10,828 bases of DNA from Desulfobacterales bacterium (lineage in GTDB: Bacteria > Desulfobacterota > Desulfobacteria > Desulfobacterales > Desulfosalsimonadaceae): positions 1-10,828 of the forward strand of contig SLIE01000335.1 of NCBI GenBank assembly GCA_007135795.1, in the 5' to 3' direction. Below the pieces are notes generated by a model that searched no databases, was not told where the DNA came from, and saw only the letters and a list, made by a program, of their open reading frames with translations. Below are positions 5,266 through 10,828 of this stretch, one piece after another; the stretch's first letter is position 1; each line of letters begins with the position of its first letter. A program made the translations under genes and the position numbers.

Positions 5266-6720
5266 TTACGACGATCCCTTAAGTGGAATTTGTACTCTCA
5301 CCATTGTTCCTTTCCCGGATGAACCTTCAAATTCGATTTTTCCGCCAAACGCCAGTGCTCTTTCCTTCATTCCGACGATTCCGAATGAACGGGTGCGGTT
5401 TATACGATCCCGCGTTATTCCCACGCCATTGTCATATGTTTTCAGGATCAGCAAATTGTCCGAGATGTAAAGATCAACTGTGACGTTCGTCGCCCGGGCA
5501 TGGCGGCTTACATTGGTCAGGGCCTCCACAACGATACGGTACATGGCAGTGGCAATTTCCCCGTTGAGCATCTCCAGATCCGGACTGCTGTTATAGCGAA
5601 CGTAAAGGCCCGTTCTTGCCCTGTATTTTTCAATATACCATTCTATGGCAGCGGCCAGGCCAAGATCATCGAGTATGGAAGGTCTCAATTCAGAAACGAG
5701 TTCGCGCGTAAACTTTATCAGGTAGTCCACCAGTTCAGTCATGGAACGGGTTGTTTCAAAAAGTTCGCTCTGTCCATCGAAATGACGTCGCAACTGTTTT
5801 TCATGCAGTCCCAGATCGATTTTCAACCCGGTGAGGGCCTGACCCAGTTCATCATGCACGGTTCTGGCAACCTCGGTTCTTTCCTGCTCCCTGACATCCT
5901 GAAGGTATGCCGCAAGTTGACGCAACTGGTGCTGGGACTGACGAAGTTCATTCTCAGCTTTTTTATAATCCGTTATATCCCGAAGGATTGCAACGATTTT
6001 ATCAACCCGGCTCCCTGCCCACAAAGGATGATACTGCACTTCGAGTTGTCGTGTTCCAATACCGGGATAAAAACCTTTTCTTTCATACCTGACATTTTCA
6101 CCGGCAAAACAGCGATCCATGTGGGGCTTGACAATAAAATTGAAATAATTTCCGCCCACAAGGTCGCCAACACCTTTTCCGATCACTTCTTCCCTGCCTT
6201 TTCCATGGAGCTTCAGGTAGGCTGAGTTGACCATTCGGTAAGCATAATCCCGGTCAACCACAGCCATGAGTTCTTCCGAGCCTTCGACCGCCAACCGGTA
6301 TTCTTCCTGCAGACCTTCAAACTGCTTGCGAGGCGTTATCTCAACAGCAAACCCTTCAATTTCGAAATCACCTCCGCTTAGGAGCATACTGATGCGGGCG
6401 TTTATGGACAACCATATTCTCCGGCCATCCTTGTGGTATGCTTCGCACTCGAAATTTTCCACATAACCCGTTTCCTTGAGCTGCTGAAGAAATTCCTGTC
6501 TGCGTTCCGAGTCCACGTACAATCGCGAAGAGACGTCATGGATATAGGGCGGAATCTGCTCATAATGATCGAATCCGCCGATCCTCGCCATTTCGGGATT
6601 GATATCAAGCAATTCACCCTTGGAATTGGTGCGGAATATCCCCACCGGTGCATTCATGAAAAGCTTGCGGAGTTTGGCTTCACTGTTTTTAAGGGATTCT
6701 TCGAGTTTTGTTTGGCGCAT
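5266..6720 (-). CDS. Soluble PAS-PAS histidine kinase, HisKA_3/NarX type
   Basis: A 484-residue sensor kinase with no signal peptide or membrane segment, so it senses an internal cue. Two PAS domains lie at about 12-130 (LFMNAPVGIFRTNSKGELLDINPEMARIGG in the first, split over 20-49) and 145-252, each ending in a PAC-like segment before a linker helix (EITPRKQFEG; LRDITDYKKAENEL). The HisKA_3 dimerisation region at about 278-345 contains the phosphoacceptor H289 in RTVHDELGQALTGLKIDL. The ATPase domain shows the N box EALTNVSRHA (N403), DNGVG at 430-434, and GIVGMKERA with GGKIEFEG. All catalytic residues are present. The ATG at 6720 has only GGAAAAG as a ribosome-binding site. It is on the same strand as, and downstream of, the liv operon, and upstream of the NarL-type regulator that is its likely partner. 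What the PAS domains bind cannot be read from the sequence. Confidence 0.92.
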   Translation of the reverse strand: MRQTKLEESLKNSEAKLRKLFMNAPVGIFRTNSKGELLDINPEMARIGGFDHYEQIPPYIHDVSSRLYVDSERRQEFLQQLKETGYVENFECEAYHKDGRRIWLSINARISMLLSGGDFEIEGFAVEITPRKQFEGLQEEYRLAVEGSEELMAVVDRDYAYRMVNSAYLKLHGKGREEVIGKGVGDLVGGNYFNFIVKPHMDRCFAGENVRYERKGFYPGIGTRQLEVQYHPLWAGSRVDKIVAILRDITDYKKAENELRQSQHQLRQLAAYLQDVREQERTEVARTVHDELGQALTGLKIDLGLHEKQLRRHFDGQSELFETTRSMTELVDYLIKFTRELVSELRPSILDDLGLAAAIEWYIEKYRARTGLYVRYNSSPDLEMLNGEIATAMYRIVVEALTNVSRHARATNVTVDLYISDNLLILKTYDNGVGITRDRINRTRSFGIVGMKERALAFGGKIEFEGSSGKGTMVRVQIPLKGSS

Positions 6721-6752
6721 GTCTTTTCCGGATGGGAGGATAAATAAAAAAC

Positions 6753-6781
6753 AGATTAAAGCTTCCCGGTGAAAGGTTCAA
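6753..6781 (-). promoter_or_regulatory. Weak promoter candidate for the histidine kinase gene
   Basis: On the minus strand TTGAAC (complement of 6776-6781) and TAATCT (complement of 6753-6758) are separated by 17 bases and lie about 33 bases before the kinase ATG. The -35 matches 4/6 and the -10 only 3/6. The kinase may instead be read through from livF, 184 bases upstream. Confidence 0.2.
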
Positions 6782-6904
6782 GGATTAAATCAAAGTTGGA
6801 TTCAATATCAAACGGTGTTCAGGGTTAGAATCAGGATCAGGGGTAAATCGGGGGAATGAAAATTATGAAACACTTCTTCCATCGAACGCACACAGTGGCC
6901 TCAT

Positions 6905-7621
6905 TCATACCCCCGCGCCCCCAAGGTAAGCCTGTACGACCTCCGGGTTTTTTATCAGGGATGTTGCCGTATCTTCCATTACAATCTTCCCAAGTTCCAT
7001 TACATATCCACGGTGCGCCAGCTTAAGGGCAATGCGGGCATTTTGTTCCACAAGAACCACTGTAACACCGGTTTCATTGATTTCTCTGATGGTTTTGAAA
7101 ATCTGCCGGGCCAGAACCGGAGCGAGGCCCAAACTGGGTTCGTCTAGAAGAAGAAGTTTCGGGTTGGCCATCAGGGCCCTTCCAATGGCAAGCATCTGCT
7201 GCTCTCCACCGGAGAGGGTTCCGGCAAGCTGTTTGCGTCTTTCTTCAAGTCGCGGGAACAACTCAAAAATCCATTCCAGACTTTTTTTTACACGATCCTG
7301 TTTTTTTGAAGTAAACGCACCAAGATCAAGATTTTCCTCCACTGTGAGCGTCCCAAAAATTCGCCGGCCTTCGGGTGCCTGCGTAATCTTTTTTTCTACG
7401 ATCTTGAAGGCAGGGAGACGATGGATGGATTCCCCATTGAAAAAAATTTCGCCGGATGAGGGGCGAATAAGCCCGCATATGGCATTTAGCGTGGTTGATT
7501 TTCCTGCACCATTTGCGCCCAGGATGGTGACGATCTCACCTGCCTTCACTGAAAGATCGATTCCGTGCAATACACGAACGCTTCCATACTTCACGTGCAG
7601 GTTCTGAACTTCAAGTATCAT
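6905..7621 (-). CDS. livF: Branched-chain amino-acid type ABC transporter ATP-binding protein LivF
   Basis: One of the two ATPases that power a liv-type uptake system from the cytoplasmic face of the membrane. The 238-residue protein has Walker A GANGAGKST (35-43), Q81 in ITQAPEGRRIF, the ABC signature LSGGEQQ (136-142), Walker B LLLLDEP (156-162, catalytic E161) and VLVEQNA. Q193 there replaces the usual switch His, as is normal in LivF. ATG at 7621 is chosen because MILEVQNLHVKYG is the standard LivF N-terminus; a 30-codon upstream extension stays open to 7711 but reads through a copy of the palindromic repeat and is not credible as protein. The ribosome-binding site is weak (GGGAAAG). It is the last gene of the operon, 145 bases after livG. 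The substrate may be branched-chain amino acids, but related systems import amides, urea or aromatic acids. Confidence 0.94.
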   Translation of the reverse strand: MILEVQNLHVKYGSVRVLHGIDLSVKAGEIVTILGANGAGKSTTLNAICGLIRPSSGEIFFNGESIHRLPAFKIVEKKITQAPEGRRIFGTLTVEENLDLGAFTSKKQDRVKKSLEWIFELFPRLEERRKQLAGTLSGGEQQMLAIGRALMANPKLLLLDEPSLGLAPVLARQIFKTIREINETGVTVVLVEQNARIALKLAHRGYVMELGKIVMEDTATSLIKNPEVVQAYLGGAGV

Positions 7622-7660
7622 TGAATTGGCTTTCCCATATTGACATCTAAAAACACAGAT

Positions 7661-7712
7661 TGATGGCGTCGCAAAAACATGTGCATGCCGCCACGACGAC
7701 TTTTTTTGCAAG
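7661..7712. repeat. Partial copy of the palindromic repeat between livG and livF (copy 3)
   Basis: TGATGGCGTCGCAAAAA at 7661-7677 matches the first 17 bases of copy 1 with one T-to-C change. GACTTTTTTTGC at about 7698-7709 resembles the opposite terminal repeat. The two ends enclose about 20 unrelated bases, so the element is a short or internally deleted form. On the minus strand, its transcript would form a hairpin between livG and livF. Confidence 0.6.
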
Positions 7713-7766
7713 AAAATAACCAGGCAAGGATTGGTTGACGCAACGCTCGCGAACGGCGATCACGGG

Positions 7767-8537
7767 TTATATGTCATCCTCATCGCTGCCGAGATAAGCT
7801 TCGATGACCCTCGGATCGGACTTTATGACCGATGGAATACCCTCCGCGATTTTCCGACCGTGCTCGAGCACCACAATATGTTCGCACGAGCGCATGACCA
7901 GGCTCATGTCATGTTCGATCAACATGATTGTTATGCCGCGCTTCCGTATCCGCTCGATCAGATTGACCAATGACGTTGTTTCATATTCATTCATGCCGCC
8001 GGCCGGCTCATCAAGAATGATCAAACCGGGATTCGACGCCAGGGCGCGGGCGATTTCCAGGAGCCTTTGATTCCCATAGGAGAGGTTTCGCGCAAGATTT
8101 CCGGCTTGTGCTTCCAACCCGGCAAAGGAGAGCTCCTCAATGGCCCTCGCAACGGCCGCACGTTCCTCCGCACGCTGCTTCGGCAACCGCAGCATGGCCG
8201 AAATGGGCCCTGCTGACATTCGACAATGACACCCGGCAAGCACGTTTTCCAAAACGGACATGTTGGAAAAAAGGCGGATATTCTGGAATGTTCGGGCAAT
8301 CCCGCGAGTGACCACCCGATGGGTCGGCATTCCTGTAATCTCTTCGTCCTTGTAGAGAATCTTTCCCTTATCAAGGTTGTAATTGCCCGTGATCAGATTG
8401 AAAACAGTGGTCTTTCCGGCCCCATTTGGCCCTATGAGACCAAAAACACACCCTTGGGGAACATCGAAGGATACATCCCCGACTGCCATGAGGCCGCCAA
8501 AAAATTTCACCACATTTTCAACGCGTAGCAGACTCAT
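7767..8537 (-). CDS. livG: Branched-chain amino-acid type ABC transporter ATP-binding protein LivG
   Basis: The partner ATPase of LivF, 256 residues, matching the usual length (about 255). Walker A is GPNGAGKTT (36-44). Q85 lies in IARTFQNIRLF, a LivG hallmark. The signature is LSYGNQ (152-157), Walker B LIILDEP (172-178, E177), the segment PAGGMNEYE follows as in other LivG proteins, and the switch His is H209 in LIEHDM. A short acidic tail (SDEDDI) ends the protein. The ATG at 8537 overlaps the livM stop by four bases (ATGA), implying translational coupling, and AAGAAGGTG lies just upstream inside livM. The distance to livF, 145 bases with a repeat relic in it, is unusually large for this operon type. 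Confidence 0.95.
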   Translation of the reverse strand: MSLLRVENVVKFFGGLMAVGDVSFDVPQGCVFGLIGPNGAGKTTVFNLITGNYNLDKGKILYKDEEITGMPTHRVVTRGIARTFQNIRLFSNMSVLENVLAGCHCRMSAGPISAMLRLPKQRAEERAAVARAIEELSFAGLEAQAGNLARNLSYGNQRLLEIARALASNPGLIILDEPAGGMNEYETTSLVNLIERIRKRGITIMLIEHDMSLVMRSCEHIVVLEHGRKIAEGIPSVIKSDPRVIEAYLGSDEDDI

Positions 8538-9514
8538 GAAGACACCTTCTTTTCGGATGCATTATCAGTGGCATATGTATGCTGCTTTGGCGGGAGTATT
8601 CCCTGGGGCCTGAATATCATCATTGCCACCAGGGCGAACCCGAAGATAAGCAGTCGATATTGCTGAAGCCCGTGAAAATACTCCGGCAATCCGATAATCA
8701 GAAAAGCGCCCAGCAAAACACCGGGTATGCTGCCGGCCCCGCCAAGGATGACAATCATGAACATCACCACCGATTCCCAGAAGGAAAAGGATTCCGGGGA
8801 TATGAAAGTAATTTTACCCGCATACAGATTGCCGACCATCCCGGCCCAGAAAGCACCGATGACAAATGCCGCCAGTTTATACCCGGACGTGTCGATGCCG
8901 CTACCCTCCGCAGCCACACTGTCAGAGGACAAAAACTTGAGTGCCCGACCGAATCGGGAATGTTCCAGCAGATAGAAAACCGTTATGGTAAAGGCGAGAA
9001 ATGCTGTCAGCAGATAAAAGTAATGCTTGGGGTTCACAATGCCGTTAATCTGGTGCCCGAAAATTGTGGGGCTGGCAATACCGAAAATTCCGTTCGCCCC
9101 GCCAGTGAGTCCGAAAACATTATTGACCAGGGCTATTCGTACGATCTCCACCATGCCGATTGTCACAATCAGAAGATAATCGCCGCGCAGATGAATAATC
9201 GGACGAGCAACTACCAGGGCGAACACCCCCGCCAGAATACCGGACAGCGGCAACAGCCAGAGCACGGGAATGCCGTACGATGTATTGATAATAGCGGTTG
9301 CATATGCCCCTATGGCAAAAAATGCCGCATGCCCCATATGAAACATCCCCCCATACCCCAGGATGATATTCAGAGACAATCCCAGCAGGGCATAAATGGC
9401 AATGTTGTTGAGCACATCCGTATGATAGTTGCCCAGAAATAAGGGCGCCACAAGCCAGCACACGGATACCGCCGCATAGATAATCATTCGCAGGTCGATC
9501 ATGCCGGGCCTCAT
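8534..9514 (-). CDS. livM: Branched-chain amino-acid type ABC transporter permease LivM
   Basis: An inner-membrane permease of 326 residues with many hydrophobic segments. The LivM hallmark LSLNIILGYGGMFHMGHAAF lies at 47-66, LTGGANGI at 136-143, and VILGGAGSIPGVLLGA at 255-270. The cytoplasmic coupling loop is at about 186-215 (SRFGRALKFLSSDSVAAEG and following), which contacts the ATPases and is somewhat divergent from the common SRxGRALxAIRED pattern. The ATG at 9514 overlaps the livH stop by four bases (ATGA). A second ATG four codons in (9502) has GAGG at a better distance, so the true start may be there. With LivH it forms the transmembrane channel. Confidence 0.94.
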   Translation of the reverse strand: MRPGMIDLRMIIYAAVSVCWLVAPLFLGNYHTDVLNNIAIYALLGLSLNIILGYGGMFHMGHAAFFAIGAYATAIINTSYGIPVLWLLPLSGILAGVFALVVARPIIHLRGDYLLIVTIGMVEIVRIALVNNVFGLTGGANGIFGIASPTIFGHQINGIVNPKHYFYLLTAFLAFTITVFYLLEHSRFGRALKFLSSDSVAAEGSGIDTSGYKLAAFVIGAFWAGMVGNLYAGKITFISPESFSFWESVVMFMIVILGGAGSIPGVLLGAFLIIGLPEYFHGLQQYRLLIFGFALVAMMIFRPQGILPPKQHTYATDNASEKKVSS

Positions 9515-10416
9515 ATTTTTTCAGCCACGCGTTCCCCAAGCAAACCCGTGGGGCGTACGATAAGGATCACGATCAGCACGAAAAAAGCGATGGCATCCTT
9601 CCATGCGTTGGATATGTATGCGGCACCCATGGACTCGATCACGCCAAGGAGCAACCCGCCCACCATGGCACCGGGGATATTGCCGATGCCGCCTAAAATA
9701 GCGGCGGTAAAGGCCTTGAGGCCATATATCCACCCCATGGTAAAATTGATCTGCCCATAATGAAGACCAACCATCAACCCGGCCACGCCACCCAATGCAG
9801 GGCCGATAAAAAAGACCAGCATGATAACCCGGTCCACGTTGATTCCCATAAGGCGCGCGGCATCCTGGTCTATGGCGGCTGCCCTGATAGCCGTCCCCGT
9901 TTTGGTCTTCTGAATGAAAACATACAAACCGATCATCATTACAATTGAAGCAAGCAGAATTAACAATCGCATGATCGGAATGGGAAGCCCGAAAATATAA
10001 AGCACCTGGGTTGGCAGAAGCCCTTGCGGATAAACCTTCGGGCTCGGGCCAAACACAAGCATGATCGTGTTGGAAAAAATGATAGAGGCGCCAAGGGCCG
10101 ATACTACCGCCGAAAGCCGGGGAGACGTGCGAAGCGGTTTATAGGCGACCCTGTCGAGGAGTATCCCGATAATCCCCACCAACCCCATGACCATCAGGGC
10201 CAAAACAAACAAGGCCGTGGCCACACCTAAATGATCGGCCAAGTGGAAGGACGCAAGGAGCGTCAACCCCAGGTAGGCGCCTATGGTAAACAGATCACCG
10301 TGCGCAAAGTTAATGAGCTTGAGGACGCCATAAACCATGGTGTACCCAAGCGCGATGAGTGCATAGATACCACCGACTGCAAGCCCGTTTGTAAGTTGCG
10401 TGAAAAATTGTTCCAT
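9511..10416 (-). CDS. livH: Branched-chain amino-acid type ABC transporter permease LivH
   Basis: An inner-membrane permease of 301 residues, normal for LivH. The family hallmark spans 24-47 and begins GYTMVYGVLKLINFAHGD. The coupling loop is at 171-198 (TGTAIRAAAIDQDAARLMGI), and LGGIGNIPGAMVGGLLLG lies at 241-258. ATG at 10416 gives the standard N-terminus MEQFFTQLTNG. The frame stays open to a TTG at 10455, but those 13 extra residues are not family-like. The ribosome-binding site before 10416 is poor, so coupling or another start cannot be excluded. The gene lies 184 bases after livK, with a strong hairpin between them, and overlaps livM. Confidence 0.93.
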   Translation of the reverse strand: MEQFFTQLTNGLAVGGIYALIALGYTMVYGVLKLINFAHGDLFTIGAYLGLTLLASFHLADHLGVATALFVLALMVMGLVGIIGILLDRVAYKPLRTSPRLSAVVSALGASIIFSNTIMLVFGPSPKVYPQGLLPTQVLYIFGLPIPIMRLLILLASIVMMIGLYVFIQKTKTGTAIRAAAIDQDAARLMGINVDRVIMLVFFIGPALGGVAGLMVGLHYGQINFTMGWIYGLKAFTAAILGGIGNIPGAMVGGLLLGVIESMGAAYISNAWKDAIAFFVLIVILIVRPTGLLGERVAEKI

Positions 10417-10517
10417 GAGTGACTTCGAGGTATAGGGTTCAAGGTTCAAGCTCAATATCGAGAAGCTCGGGTTAAATCAGGTGCAAGCCAGGAATCCGTA
10501 TTGAGGGGTGGGAGTGA

Positions 10518-10555
10518 TGGACGAAGGGGACAGTGCAACCCGTCCCCTTCGTCCA
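10518..10555. other. Perfect 14-bp hairpin in the livK-livH intergenic region
   Basis: TGGACGAAGGGGAC at 10518-10531 and GTCCCCTTCGTCCA at 10542-10555 are exact inverted copies around a 10-base loop. On the minus (transcribed) strand it is followed by ATCACTCCCACCCC, so it lacks the T-run of an intrinsic terminator. Hairpins between a binding-protein gene and its permease genes often protect the upstream mRNA or reduce read-through, so that the binding protein is made in excess. A REP-like palindrome is the alternative. Confidence 0.7.
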
Positions 10556-10583
10556 ACTGATTTTTAATTTGGCTTATCGACCC

Positions 10584-10602
10584 AATTGTCGCGGGGACAA
10601 TT
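10584..10602. other. 7-bp hairpin overlapping the livK stop codon
   Basis: AATTGTC (10584-10590) and GACAATT (10596-10602) form an exact stem with a 5-base loop (GCGGG). The right arm covers two bases of the livK TAA. It shares a GGGGAC motif with the larger hairpin 30 bases further on. It could help stabilise the livK 3' end, but a 7-bp stem is within chance expectation. Confidence 0.35.
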
Positions 10603-10828
10603 ACATTTGCAAGACAAAATCGCCGTTGCTGCCTACCTCATAGACCCTGTAAACATCGCCAACACGATCACCTTTATGATCGAAATCGATTGTTCCGGTC
10701 AACCCGGGAAATGATTTCAGGTCATTTTTGAGATAATTCGCAACCGCTTCTGTTTCCGTGCTGCCGCTTCCAGCGATTGCCGCCGCAAGAACCCGGAACC
10801 CGTCACCTGCCAGCACCGCCCAAATGGA
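10601..10828 (-). CDS. livK: Branched-chain amino-acid type ABC transporter periplasmic binding protein LivK, C-terminal 75 residues (runs off right edge)
   Basis: The frame enters from the right edge and ends at TAA 10601-10603. The 75 visible residues contain AVLAGDGFRVLAAAIAGSGS, then TETEAVANYLKNDLKSF, and FPGLTGTIDFDHKGDRV. The last stretch is the characteristic C-terminal pattern (FPGxTGxIxFDxxGDR) of type I periplasmic binding proteins of the LivK/LivJ family. The end, YRVYEVGSNGDFVLQM, fits the last strand of the fold. The signal peptide and ligand pocket lie outside the window, so the substrate cannot be judged. Its position upstream of livH supports the assignment. Confidence 0.85.
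   Translation of the reverse strand, partial: SIWAVLAGDGFRVLAAAIAGSGSTETEAVANYLKNDLKSFPGLTGTIDFDHKGDRVGDVYRVYEVGSNGDFVLQM

Noticed and set aside
5500..6225. 241-codon plus-strand frame opposite the histidine kinase
   Set aside because: The opposite strand has a complete, motif-rich kinase over the same bases; the translation of this frame looks like an antisense shadow.
7622..7711. N-terminal extension of LivF
   Set aside because: The extra 30 codons cover the repeat relic and do not resemble any LivF N-terminus; the standard N-terminus begins at 7621.
8579..9442. 287-codon plus-strand frame opposite livM
   Set aside because: The His/Gln/Asn-rich translation is typical of antisense to a membrane protein; livM is unmistakable on the other strand.
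10417..10455. TTG-initiated 13-codon extension of LivH
   Set aside because: The ATG at 10416 gives the family-standard start; the extension reads through a low-complexity GGTTCAAG repeat.

Overview
The window looks like a chromosomal segment from a Gram-negative anaerobe, most likely a sulfate reducer of the Desulfobacterota (Desulfobacterales type). The basis is a stand-alone PocR-domain sensor, a compact liv-type transporter with the usual LivF/LivG features, moderate GC, and a dispersed palindromic repeat whose ends (TGATGGCGTCGTAAAAAGTC and its complement) I remember as abundant in that group. The assignment is inference; there is no rRNA or other phylogenetic marker here.

Layout from left to right. 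1-1013 (minus) is the N-terminal part of a COG2187-type aminoglycoside-phosphotransferase-like protein that leaves the window at the left edge. 1294-2682 (plus) is an aldehyde dehydrogenase of the succinate-semialdehyde dehydrogenase type, the only real gene on the plus strand. 2831-6720 (minus) is a signalling block. In transcription order it holds a soluble two-PAS histidine kinase, a NarL/FixJ response regulator, a single-domain CheY-like receiver and a stand-alone PocR ligand-binding protein. 6905-10828 (minus) is a branched-chain amino-acid type ABC transporter operon in the order livK (only its 3' end is visible), livH, livM, livG, livF.

How the genes fit together. LivK is the periplasmic binding protein, LivH and LivM the permeases, and LivG and LivF the ATPases. 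livH/livM and livM/livG overlap by 4 bases (ATGA), so they are translationally coupled. The kinase carries a HisKA_3-type phosphoacceptor, the normal partner of a NarL-type regulator, so the kinase and the NarL-type regulator are probably a cognate pair, although a 472-base gap holding a repeat element separates them. The receiver and PocR genes are 20 bases apart and form their own small unit.

Non-coding structure is notable. A 163-base foldback element with about 20-base terminal inverted repeats lies at 4846-5008, with relics at 1216-1265 and 7661-7712. A TGTAGG-N6-CCTACA palindrome resembling the binding box of GacA-type (NarL-family) regulators lies between the two regulator genes. A perfect 14-bp hairpin sits between livK and livH. 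I saw no tRNA, rRNA, CRISPR array, transposase gene or classical hairpin-plus-T-run terminator. No complete undescribed system is evident; the best candidates for novelty are the PocR/receiver pair and the repeat family.
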